A DNA stretch of 60,215 nt. It comes from Planctomycetaceae bacterium (GTDB taxonomy: Bacteria > Planctomycetota > Planctomycetia > Planctomycetales > Planctomycetaceae). The stretch is from positions 1 to 60,215 of the forward strand of contig JABISG010000159.1 of assembly GCA_018699955.1 (NCBI GenBank), given 5' to 3'. Shown here in pieces: positions 50,984 through 59,277 of this stretch (position 1 is its first letter; each line of letters starts with the position of its first letter). The notes below the pieces were generated by a model that did not search any database, was not told the origin of the DNA, and saw nothing but the letters and a program-made list of their open reading frames with translations. Both the position numbers and the translations under genes were made by a program.

Positions 50984-53896
50984 TCAATCAATGTATCGAA
51001 AATCAAGCGAAGCAAACAACACCTGATAGAGTTCACCCCAGATTTCGATCCGCGTCGTTTCTTCTGCTGAGCTGACAAATTCGTGTGCGAGCTTCACTTC
51101 GGCAGCCGTCGGACGTCGTCCCAGGGCCAATCGATAGGCCCGCTCGATCCGCGTCCGATCCTCGGCCTTTGGTGATTCTCTCCATGACCGTTCGGCGGCG
51201 TGCTGCGATTGTTCGATCACAAACTCGTTATTCATCATGAACAACGCCTGCGACGCGACCGTGCTGACGGATCGACTTCCAACCACAATGCTGGGGTTCG
51301 CAAAATCGAACACCTCGAACAGATCGGGCAGCGAATTGCGAAACACCGGAGCGTATACGCCGCGCCGCATCCCTGTGTAATGAAAGTCGTAGTCTGCTTT
51401 CTGTTTCGACGGAAACGTCGGGCCATGCATTTTTAATTCCAATTTGCCGCTCACAACCAACATCGTGTCGCGAATAGATTCCGCTTCGAGTCGGCGGCGG
51501 TTCATCCGCCACAGCAGTCGGTTTTCAACGTCGATGACTGCCATCGGTGCGTTACCATCGACAGTTTTCGGCGGGGACTCCACTCGAATCGGCTGCTTCG
51601 TTCGGCTTGACATGCGATAGGTTCGCGACAGCACCATCTGCCGCAGCAGCGACTTGACCGACCAGCCATCGCGTTGAAATTGCACTGCCAGATATTCCAG
51701 CAATTCGGGGTGTGACGGTTTCTCGCCGACGGTCCCAAAATTGTCGGTCGTCCTCACCAGTCCGGCGCCATACAACCAATGCCACAATCGGTTCACGGTC
51801 ACGCGTGCCGTCAGAGGATTCGCGTCACTGGCCAGCCATTCCCCCAGTTGACGCCGTCCGCTTTCGCCGTCGCTAAACTTCGCGACGGCTTCGGTTGAGG
51901 CGACCTGCAAGAACCCTCGTGGGACTTCACCGCCGAGATTATGAACGTTGCCACGAATGTGAATGTGAGTATTTCCGATTTCAGATTCTTCCAATACCGA
52001 CATCGCCAACTCGCGAGGTGTGAGGGCCGCCTGGGCTTTCTTCAATTCCGCTTCCAGCGTCTTCAATTCAGCATTCAGCGCTGCCACGCGTGCCTTCTGT
52101 TTCTTATCGACTGGCGGTTTCTTCTCAGCTTTCTTGGCAATCTTGGTGGCATCGCTCACGCCCAGGAATTGCACCGCATCGACGATGACGTGGCCGTCGG
52201 TGCCGGCGTTGTCGAAGACAACACGGGCCGGCTCATCACGACGAAACGAAAACGTTCCCAGCGAAATAAACAGATTGTCGATGGGCGGCCGCTTCTGCTG
52301 ATTCACCCGAATGGTCTTCTGGCCGTCGGCGCTCGTAATTGTTACCGGCGTGTTCGACGCACGGTTCCCACCCGGCGAATAGGAAACCCGCACTTCGTAT
52401 TTTTCGTCGGACGGCAATTTCGTTGTGAATGTGACCGATCGCTGACCTTTGCCGGTGTTGCCGTCGTGAAGATATCCAGCGGCGACAAATCGCGGCGATG
52501 ACGTCGAAGCGGACCACTGGCCTTTCGCGACCGCCTTGGTATTGTCGATCACAATTCCGGGCAGCAGATCGAGCGACACCGCTTTATCTCCGGCGACTTG
52601 CTTGGCTGCCGGGCCCAGTGATTTCTTCACAGCAACGATTTGCTGCTGCAGCTTCTTCAATACCGATTCCTGCTGACGAATCGCTTCTTCTACCTGCGGT
52701 TCTGCCGGCAAAGGCACATCGATCCAGCGTGACACGTTCGAATGTTTCAGAGTCTCAGTGTTACGCAGGATTCCCGCCAACGCGTAATAGTCGCGCGTTG
52801 GGATGGGATCGAACTTGTGATCGTGACAGCGGGCGCACGTTATCGTCTGCCCAAGAAACGCTCGACCGATCACATCCAATTGCTCATCAACGGCATCCAT
52901 TCGCAACTCGGATTTGTCCTGGTTCTCAAAATTGTTGTTGCCCATTGAGAGCACGCCGGTGGCGATCAATTGACGCCGCCGTTGCTGCCAGGAATCGCTC
53001 GGCAACAAGTCGCCGGCTATCTGTTCGATGATGAACTGATTGAACGGCATGTCGTTGTTGAATGCGTCGATAACGTAATCTCGATAACGCCACGCCTGGC
53101 TGAAGACCGTGCCTCGGAGCGTGTTCGATTCACCGTACCGCACCACGTCCAACCAGTGACGCCCCCAACGTTCGCCAAATCGCGGCGAAGCCAGCAGTCG
53201 TTCGACCAACTGGCGATACGCCATCGGCGACGAGTCGGCCACGAATTCATCGACTTCTTCGGGTGTCGGCGGCAACCCGGTCAGGTCGTAATACAAGCGG
53301 CGAATGAGCACATCCGGTTTCGCGTCGGTCGATGGCCGCAAACTGTTCGCTTCCAATCGAACCAGGATGAACCGATCAATTGCATTCGTCGGCCATGCAG
53401 TGTCTCGCACTTTTGGCTCGGCCGATGTTCGCAGCGGCTGATAGGCCCAATGCCGACGGCCCTTTTCCAGATCGATGCCGCCGACCGTCTTGGAACCAGA
53501 CAGCTTGCGCGGGTCGGGCGCACCGACTTTGATCCATTTGACGAAGTCGGCGATCACCTGCTTGGGCAGTCGGCCCTTGGGCGGCATTTCAAAATCGTCA
53601 TAACGCATCGCCGACAACAGCAAACTGTCGTCCGGTTTTCCGGGTTCGATGGCCGGTCCGCTGTCGCCACCTTTCAACAATCCTTCACGGGAATCGAGAA
53701 ACAATCCGCCCTTGAGTTTCTTCACCTTAGCAGCCGCTTGAGAATGGCAGGAGTAGCACTGCCCGACCAGCACCGGGCGAATTCGCTTTTCGAAGAATTC
53801 GAGGTCGGCCCGATCGTCGGCAATAACTTCCGTGGAGCCGTGCAGCAACGCGGAAAGCGCGATCGTCGGCAGAAGGAACGTGTGAACCAGCTTCAT
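50984..53896 (-). CDS. PSD1 protein with a golvesin-like insert
   Basis: A 970-residue exported protein. Signal peptide MKLVHTFLLPTIALSALLHG, then CYSCH at 47-51, then DUF1549 with a second CxxCH (CARCHDHKFDP, 354-358). Residues ~442-577 resemble the golvesin/Xly carbohydrate-binding-like domain: IDNTKAVAKGQWSAST, YEVRVSYSPGGNRASNTPVT and VIVDAVQFLG. A lysine-rich coiled coil (~580-625) precedes DUF1553. It is paired with the DUF1501 gene downstream and shares the scaffold of the other PSD1 proteins. Confidence 0.93.
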   Translation of the reverse strand: MKLVHTFLLPTIALSALLHGSTEVIADDRADLEFFEKRIRPVLVGQCYSCHSQAAAKVKKLKGGLFLDSREGLLKGGDSGPAIEPGKPDDSLLLSAMRYDDFEMPPKGRLPKQVIADFVKWIKVGAPDPRKLSGSKTVGGIDLEKGRRHWAYQPLRTSAEPKVRDTAWPTNAIDRFILVRLEANSLRPSTDAKPDVLIRRLYYDLTGLPPTPEEVDEFVADSSPMAYRQLVERLLASPRFGERWGRHWLDVVRYGESNTLRGTVFSQAWRYRDYVIDAFNNDMPFNQFIIEQIAGDLLPSDSWQQRRRQLIATGVLSMGNNNFENQDKSELRMDAVDEQLDVIGRAFLGQTITCARCHDHKFDPIPTRDYYALAGILRNTETLKHSNVSRWIDVPLPAEPQVEEAIRQQESVLKKLQQQIVAVKKSLGPAAKQVAGDKAVSLDLLPGIVIDNTKAVAKGQWSASTSSPRFVAAGYLHDGNTGKGQRSVTFTTKLPSDEKYEVRVSYSPGGNRASNTPVTITSADGQKTIRVNQQKRPPIDNLFISLGTFSFRRDEPARVVFDNAGTDGHVIVDAVQFLGVSDATKIAKKAEKKPPVDKKQKARVAALNAELKTLEAELKKAQAALTPRELAMSVLEESEIGNTHIHIRGNVHNLGGEVPRGFLQVASTEAVAKFSDGESGRRQLGEWLASDANPLTARVTVNRLWHWLYGAGLVRTTDNFGTVGEKPSHPELLEYLAVQFQRDGWSVKSLLRQMVLSRTYRMSSRTKQPIRVESPPKTVDGNAPMAVIDVENRLLWRMNRRRLEAESIRDTMLVVSGKLELKMHGPTFPSKQKADYDFHYTGMRRGVYAPVFRNSLPDLFEVFDFANPSIVVGSRSVSTVASQALFMMNNEFVIEQSQHAAERSWRESPKAEDRTRIERAYRLALGRRPTAAEVKLAHEFVSSAEETTRIEIWGELYQVLFASLDFRYID

Positions 53897-54173
53897 TGTC
53901 GTGGCGAAGCTCCAAAACAGACAGAGTCAAACCTATACATTAGGACAATCGTCGTCAGAGAAGGCGATACATTGAGTCTAGCATTTCGGTTGGCCTTTTG
54001 CGCCGCCGATTCAGCCCCAAAACGGTTGCGGCTGGCTTGTTCTTTCGACGCGAAACGCTAGACTTGTCTGCCATTGGCGTCGCCTCGGCCGTAACGAGTT
54101 CCGATGGTGGCAGGTGTCACAATGACGGTAAAAGTCCACGTCACACCAAAGAAAATGCTGAAAACAGGCACAA

Positions 54174-54246
<73 letters not shown>

Positions 54247-54253
54247 CTTCCCT

Positions 54254-54278
54254 AACCCGCTGTCCTGCAGCGGGTTTT
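54254..54278 (+). terminator. Rho-independent terminator after tRNA-Lys
   Basis: AACCCGCTG (54254-54262) pairs exactly with CAGCGGGTT (54268-54276) around a TCCTG loop, with T residues through 54278. It lies 7 nt after the tRNA. Confidence 0.85.
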
Positions 54279-54355
54279 GGCATTTCTGGTCGCTTGTGAA
54301 TTTTCTGGTCGGTGTGAGTTTCGGCCGCTGTGTGCTGTTCCGGCGATATTCGATG

Positions 54356-54373
54356 ATCGCTTGCGGTTTAGCG
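54356..54373 (+). repeat. 18-nt leader motif, copy 1
   Basis: ATCGCTTGCGGTTTAGCG, 46 nt before the ATG at 54420. Exactly the same 18 nt occur at 55478-55495 before the next gene. Here GCAAGCGAT at 54382-54390 can pair with its first nine bases. Confidence 0.7.
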
Positions 54374-54419
54374 GACCTACGGCAAGCGATTGACCAGACC
54401 CCAGACCACGGAGTCCATC

Positions 54420-55466
54420 ATGCGAGTTGTCCAGTTCGAGATTCCCGGCGAAGGACGCCGCGTCGGTGTGATTGACGGCGACAGCGTCCGCGATGTCACA
54501 TCGGCCCGGCCTGAATTGACTCACGTTTACGGCGTCTTCCGCGCCGCACAAGCGGCCGACCGATCGTTCGACGAATTTCTCGCCGAAGTCGCGGGCAGCG
54601 AAAGCGTCGCCACAATTCCTTACAAATCGCTGCTGGAAAGTTTTCCCGGTGGTGATCGACCATTTCTTCATCCGCCGCTCGACCATGCCGATCCCCATTT
54701 TGTGCTGATCGCCGGTACCGGCCTGACGCACACCGGCAGCATGCAATCACGCGACGAGATGCACACGTCGGACCAAGAGGAAGCGGCGAAACCGAAAACC
54801 GATTCCGCGAAGATGTTCGACATGGGTTTGGAAGGCGGCAAGCCGCCCTCTGGAAAACGCGGTGCGGCACCGGAGTGGTTTTATAAAGGCAGTGGCACCA
54901 ATCTGCGGGGGCATCGCTGGCCGTTGGAGAAACCGGCATTCGCGCTCGATGGTGGCGAAGAGCCGGAGCTGGTTGGGTGCTACATCATCGATGACGCAGG
55001 CACCCCGCGGCGTTTGGGTTTCGCGCTCGGCAACGAATGGTCGGACCACGCGACCGAGAAAATCAACTACTTGTACCTTGCGCCGTCGAAACTTCGTACC
55101 TGTGCCGTCGGGCCGGAATTGATTACCGATTTCGATTTCAGCCGACTCAGTCTGCGCTGCACTGTCGGTCGCAATGGCGAAACGATTTACGACAGCGGCG
55201 AACTGTTCAGCGGTGAAGAATTCATGTGCCATTCGCTGGCGAACTGCGAGGATCATCATTTCAAGTACCCGCAGCATCGCCAACCGGGCGACGTGCATTT
55301 ACACTATTTCGGTACGAGCAAATTGAGTCACACCAGCCGCGACTGGAAGTATCAGCCGGGAGATGAAATCACCGTGACCGCCGAGAATTTCGGCGCACCG
55401 TTGGTCAACAAGGTTCAAGCCGGCGATCCCATTCTCGCCGACCCCGTTACCGTCAAACCCGCGTAG
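54420..55466 (+). CDS. Fumarylacetoacetate hydrolase-fold protein (AraD1/GguC-like)
   Basis: A 348-residue cytoplasmic protein. The start at 54420 (MRVVQFEIPGEGRRVGVID) matches the N-terminus of AraD1/GguC-type proteins, a branch of the FAH family. The central region has PHFVLIAGTGLTHTGSMQSR, GSGTNLRGHRWPL and ALGNEWSDHATEKINYLYLA, where Glu/Asp metal ligands of this fold would lie. Members act on 2-keto-3-deoxy sugar acids. The next gene, an Ldh-family dehydrogenase, fits a small sugar-acid pathway; the exact substrate is inference. Confidence 0.8.
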   Translation: MRVVQFEIPGEGRRVGVIDGDSVRDVTSARPELTHVYGVFRAAQAADRSFDEFLAEVAGSESVATIPYKSLLESFPGGDRPFLHPPLDHADPHFVLIAGTGLTHTGSMQSRDEMHTSDQEEAAKPKTDSAKMFDMGLEGGKPPSGKRGAAPEWFYKGSGTNLRGHRWPLEKPAFALDGGEEPELVGCYIIDDAGTPRRLGFALGNEWSDHATEKINYLYLAPSKLRTCAVGPELITDFDFSRLSLRCTVGRNGETIYDSGELFSGEEFMCHSLANCEDHHFKYPQHRQPGDVHLHYFGTSKLSHTSRDWKYQPGDEITVTAENFGAPLVNKVQAGDPILADPVTVKPA

Positions 55467-55477
55467 CGCTGACGAAC

Positions 55478-55495
55478 ATCGCTTGCGGTTTAGCG
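55478..55495 (+). repeat. 18-nt leader motif, copy 2
   Basis: Identical to 54356-54373, and 44 nt before the ATG at 55540. A diverged form (GGCTTGCCGTTTAGTG, 56603-56618) precedes mnmE by 68 nt. Confidence 0.7.
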
Positions 55496-55539
55496 TACCC
55501 CCAACACCACCAATCGAAACACCACACCCCGGAGCCACA

Positions 55540-56586
55540 ATGCCCAGCCTCAACTCGGAACAACTTCACACACTCGCCGCGCGGATTCTCCAGGGCGCCG
55601 GCGTCTCTGCCACCAATGCCGATGTCGTCGCCACGGAATTGAAAGACGCGAACCTTGTCGGCCACGACAGCCACGGCGTAATGCGGCTGATGCAATACGT
55701 CGATTACATCAACCAAGGTTTCATCAAACCCGATGCCGAGTGCGAAGTGCTCCGCGAGGAATCGTCGTTCGCGTTGCTCGATGGGCATTTTCAATTCGGG
55801 CAGGTGGCTGCCACCAAGGGGCTGCAGTTGGGAATCGAGAAAGCCCGTGCGGGCGGGACGGCCACAATCTTTGTTCGCAACTGCAACCACGTCGGACGTC
55901 TCGGATCCTACTCACAAAAAGCGGCGATGCAGGGGTTGGCCGCCATGATGTGCGTCAACGCGCCCGGCCCCGGTGGCGTCGCTCCATTTGGGGGAATCGA
56001 ACGGCGATTGGGAACCAATCCCATTTCCATGTCGGCCCCGCGTGGCGACAACCCGCTGGTTCTCGATATGACCAGCAGCGCGACGGCCGAAGGCAAAGTT
56101 CGCGTCGCGTTGCAGAAAGGCGACACGCTGCCGGAAGGCTGGATCATCGATTCCGAAGGCAACCCGTCGGTTAACCCGGCCGATTTGTACGGGCCACCCG
56201 AAGGAGCCATCGTGCCATTGGGAGGGGCGATGGGTTTCAAAGGCTTCGGGTTGAGCGTGATGATCGATGTCTTCGGCGGCATCCTCTCGGGCAGTGGCGT
56301 CTGCCGCGACGACTTGCCGCGCGGAGCCAATGGCGTCTGGATGTACTTCCTCGACGTTGAGAAATTCATCGCGCCTGCCGAGTACGACGCGTTGATGGAA
56401 ACATACGTGGCGTCCATCAAAAGCTCGCGCCGCGCACCCGGCGTCGATGAAATCCTGATGGCAGGCGAGATCGAACTCCGTCGGCAAGCCGACCGAATGG
56501 AATCGGGCGTGCCGATTCCCGACGAAACCTGGCGGCAACTAACGGAACTCGCCAAGCAAGTCGGCACAACAATCGACGATGTCTAA
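55540..56586 (+). CDS. Ldh-family (malate/L-lactate/ureidoglycolate-type) dehydrogenase
   Basis: A 348-residue NAD(P)-dependent oxidoreductase of the Ldh_2 (COG2055) family, unrelated to classical lactate dehydrogenase. Motifs are GHDSHGVMRL (41-50), RNCNHVGRLG with the likely catalytic H117, GTNPISMSAP and MGFKGFGLSV. GGAG precedes the ATG at 55540. Members reduce or oxidise 2-hydroxy or 2-keto acids, including 2,3-diketo-gulonate. It follows the FAH-like gene on the same strand. Confidence 0.87.
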   Translation: MPSLNSEQLHTLAARILQGAGVSATNADVVATELKDANLVGHDSHGVMRLMQYVDYINQGFIKPDAECEVLREESSFALLDGHFQFGQVAATKGLQLGIEKARAGGTATIFVRNCNHVGRLGSYSQKAAMQGLAAMMCVNAPGPGGVAPFGGIERRLGTNPISMSAPRGDNPLVLDMTSSATAEGKVRVALQKGDTLPEGWIIDSEGNPSVNPADLYGPPEGAIVPLGGAMGFKGFGLSVMIDVFGGILSGSGVCRDDLPRGANGVWMYFLDVEKFIAPAEYDALMETYVASIKSSRRAPGVDEILMAGEIELRRQADRMESGVPIPDETWRQLTELAKQVGTTIDDV

Positions 56587-56638
56587 TTAGACCATCAATC
56601 AAGGCTTGCCGTTTAGTGGACCCAGGAGATAACGCCGC

Positions 56639-56676
56639 AGAAACCCGGTTTCTCGATCCTGGGTTTCTCAACCGGG
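56639..56676 (+). promoter_or_regulatory. Mutually exclusive hairpins in the mnmE leader
   Basis: AGAAACCC (56639-56646) can pair with GGGTTTCT (56661-56668). CCCGGTT (56644-56650) can instead pair with AACCGGG (56670-56676). The two pairings share 56644-56646, so they exclude one another, and the segment ends 10 nt before the mnmE GTG. AGAAACCCGGTTTCT-like sequences are also common repeats, so this may be a repeat rather than a switch. Confidence 0.4.
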
Positions 56677-56686
56677 AACACGCCCC

Positions 56687-58060
56687 GTGCAATTCAACTT
56701 CGACGACACCATCGCCGCGTTAGCATCGGCAGCCGGATCGGCCGCGCGGGGAATTCTTCGCCTCAGTGGGTCCGAAGTTCAAACTGCGATCAACGAAATC
56801 TTCACGCCCGACGACAGCAGTCGTTGGAACACCGCAACGCGAGCGCAACGGCATCTTGGCGTGCTGCAACTCCGCGATTTCCGCACGCCGCTGCAAGTCG
56901 CCGTTTACCTCTGGCCCAATGCGCGCAGCTACACCGGACAACCTTCGGCCGAACTGCATCTGCCCGGTTCGCCGCCGTTGTTGGAAGCCGCGTTGGGTGA
57001 ACTTTACGCGCACGGTGCGCGGCCGGCGCATCCCGGCGAATTCACCATGCGGGCGTTTCTGGCGGGGCGCATCGATCTCGTGCAGGCCGAAGCCGTACTC
57101 GGCGTCATCGATGCCGACGATCAACCGCAATTCAAAACGGCGTTGTCACAACTCGCCGGCGGTGTCTCCGGCCGCATCGATGCGGTTCGCAGCGATCTGC
57201 TCAATCTGTTGGCCGACCTCGAAGCGGGCCTCGATTTCGTCGAAGACGACATCGAGTTCGTTTCGCGCAAAGAGTTGTTGACACGGATTGAATCGGCGCG
57301 GGACGCGATGGCGCTGCTGCTTTCGCAGGCGTCCTCACGGATGATATCGACCGGCCGTCGGCGCGTGGTCATTGCCGGCTTACCGAACGCTGGCAAGAGT
57401 ACGCTATTCAATACGCTGATCGGTCGAAGCGCGGCGCTCGTCTCCGGCGAGCGCGGGACAACTCGCGATTACCTCTCGGCCGACTGCGATTGGAATGGGA
57501 CGGCAATCAACCTGATCGACACCGCCGGTTGGGAAAAGGCCAACGACGAACTGACCGCCGAGGCGCAACAGCGCCGTCGAGCGCAACTCGAACAGGCCGA
57601 CCTCGTACTATGGTGTACGCCGGCCAACCTGGAAGCCGAAGAACAGGCCGACGACCGGCGCTCGCGGTTGGAGATTTCTACCGCACGTTGTCCAATTCTT
57701 GAGGTGCGAACAAAAAGCGACCTGATCGAAACGCATTCGGCAACGAATACGATCGACGTCAGCGCCGCACAGGGAACCGGCATCGAAAAACTGATCGTGC
57801 GCGCGACCGCAGAACTTTCACGGGATCGGGCGGAAGGTCAGGAGTTGGTTGGCACAACAGCCGCACGCTGTCGTGAGTCACTCGAAAACACCATCGGAAC
57901 GCTCGAGCGCGCTCACGCCGCCGCAGCGAACGGCGAGGGCGAAGAAATCATCGCCATCGATTTGCACGATTCACTCGGACATCTCGGCCGCATCCTCGGA
58001 ACGGTCTACACCGACGACATTCTCGATCGTATCTTCAGCCGCTTTTGTATTGGGAAGTGA
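56687..58060 (+). CDS. mnmE: MnmE (TrmE), tRNA modification GTPase
   Basis: A 457-residue GTPase that with MnmG makes the cmnm5 group on wobble uridines. The N-terminal folate-binding domain is followed by helices and an embedded G domain: G1 GLPNAGKS (~231-238), G3 DTAG (~278), G4 TKSD (~342). The C-terminus ends CIGK, the catalytic Cys motif. The folate-domain segment reads SYTGQPSAELHLPGSPPLLE, where most MnmE proteins have a His-Gly-Gly. The GTG start at 56687 has no strong ribosome site. No mnmG is in the window. Confidence 0.93.
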   Translation: MQFNFDDTIAALASAAGSAARGILRLSGSEVQTAINEIFTPDDSSRWNTATRAQRHLGVLQLRDFRTPLQVAVYLWPNARSYTGQPSAELHLPGSPPLLEAALGELYAHGARPAHPGEFTMRAFLAGRIDLVQAEAVLGVIDADDQPQFKTALSQLAGGVSGRIDAVRSDLLNLLADLEAGLDFVEDDIEFVSRKELLTRIESARDAMALLLSQASSRMISTGRRRVVIAGLPNAGKSTLFNTLIGRSAALVSGERGTTRDYLSADCDWNGTAINLIDTAGWEKANDELTAEAQQRRRAQLEQADLVLWCTPANLEAEEQADDRRSRLEISTARCPILEVRTKSDLIETHSATNTIDVSAAQGTGIEKLIVRATAELSRDRAEGQELVGTTAARCRESLENTIGTLERAHAAAANGEGEEIIAIDLHDSLGHLGRILGTVYTDDILDRIFSRFCIGK

Positions 58061-58072
58061 TTCGCGTAAAAT

Positions 58073-58094
58073 CCCACGGGTCGCGTCCCGTGGG
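58073..58094. repeat. CCCACGGG/CCCGTGGG hairpin repeat, copy 3
   Basis: The same 22-nt hairpin with loop TCGCGT, just past the mnmE stop and between convergent genes. Confidence 0.75.
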
Positions 58095-58109
58095 GTCGGA
58101 TGCTTCACA

Positions 58110-59168
58110 TCAATCCGCGACCTTCTCCAAGCCAGCCCATTTCGCCGTCCCAATCGCAAAGTATTTGTTCACAAACGGTGGCTTGCGGCGCGAGGCGTAC
58201 CAGATGCGAAAGCTGCCGTCCGGCGACCGCAGAACCGATTGGCTGGTGGTGTAGTGCGATTCCCACGGACGATTGGCATCGGGGCGGAAGACCGGGTTGG
58301 CGGGGTGTTTGTGCCAGTGGATGCCGTCGCTGCTGACAGCGAAACCTAACGCCGTCTTGTTCCTTTCCGACGCCCAGTAGCTGCCGTACCACATCAGGTA
58401 GACGCCGTTCGTTTTGAGTACCGTGGGATAAAACAGCCGCATGCGTTCCCACTTCTGATCGACCTTGACAACGCCACGATCCGTCACCGTCCACTGCTTC
58501 CCATCTTTGCTGGTCGCGTGGCTGACCACCCACGGGTCGCTTGAGACATCGCTGAACCACATGCGGTATCCGTCGCGTTCTCGCAGAATCGTTGGAGCAT
58601 AAATGCCTTTCAATTGAGCCGCGGATGGCTTGCTCCAGGTCACGCCGTCGGCGCTCGTGGTTTCATGCAGTGTGTGCGCTCCGGTCCCGCCGGCAAAGTG
58701 GGTTGAACTGAACCACATTCTCAGACGCCCCTGTTCACGCAGAACGGAGCCGTCGGGATTTCGTAACATTGTGGCCGTCAGCACCGAATGTTCGCCGTCG
58801 CCGAAGTTGTAGATTGGATTGGTCTTCGTTTTTACGAACGTCCGACCGTCGGCGCTCTCGGCCATCCCCAACGAAAACACACGGTTCGCCACGTCGCGCC
58901 GCGATCCGCTGTACCACAGGCGATACCGGCCTTTCTCTTGAATACCACCCTTTTCCCAAATCACACAGGGCGCAAACAAATGCGTATCGTCGAACGATCC
59001 TGCCGACCCCAAAGGGATCACCGGACCCTCGGTGTCGCGAACCCAATTCTGCGGACCGAACCACCGCGAAACACTCGACGGCAAGGCCTCGTCGTTGGCG
59101 TGTGCCGCAACAACTTCAAACGGCAACGCAATCAACAATACGCATTTCAAAACGCTGGCAAATCGCAT
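58110..59168 (-). CDS. Exported five-bladed beta-propeller protein (GH43/GH32-like)
   Basis: A 352-residue exported protein with signal peptide (MRFASVLKCVLLIALPFEVV). Five repeats of a RMWYSS/YRMWFSD-type strand followed by SADG or SxDGxxW mark a five-bladed propeller: RYRLWYSGSRRDVANR, RLRMWFSSTHFAGG, YRMWFSDVSSDPWV, YLMWYGSYWASERN and FRIWYASRRKPPFV. The fold is shared by glycoside hydrolase families 32, 43, 62 and 130 and by related glycan-binding proteins. Catalytic acidic residues cannot be assigned with confidence. It lies between hairpin repeats 3 and 4. Confidence 0.8.
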   Translation of the reverse strand: MRFASVLKCVLLIALPFEVVAAHANDEALPSSVSRWFGPQNWVRDTEGPVIPLGSAGSFDDTHLFAPCVIWEKGGIQEKGRYRLWYSGSRRDVANRVFSLGMAESADGRTFVKTKTNPIYNFGDGEHSVLTATMLRNPDGSVLREQGRLRMWFSSTHFAGGTGAHTLHETTSADGVTWSKPSAAQLKGIYAPTILRERDGYRMWFSDVSSDPWVVSHATSKDGKQWTVTDRGVVKVDQKWERMRLFYPTVLKTNGVYLMWYGSYWASERNKTALGFAVSSDGIHWHKHPANPVFRPDANRPWESHYTTSQSVLRSPDGSFRIWYASRRKPPFVNKYFAIGTAKWAGLEKVAD

Positions 59169-59237
59169 CTTTGTGATGTCCTATTCAAATGCAGAATCTC
59201 GCAGACAATCCACGAACAAGTTAGAACCGCGGGAAAG

Positions 59238-59259
59238 CCCACGGGCCGCGTCCCGTGGG
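59238..59259. repeat. CCCACGGG/CCCGTGGG hairpin repeat, copy 4
   Basis: The 22-nt hairpin with loop CCGCGT, upstream of the propeller gene and just past the glycosyltransferase stop. Confidence 0.75.
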
Positions 59260-59277
59260 ATCGCTCTCCACACCAAT

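Noticed and set aside
52970..54061. 363-codon plus-strand open frame opposite the start of a PSD1 gene
   Set aside because: Most of it is antisense to PSD1, and the part beyond 53896 has no domain or ribosome site.
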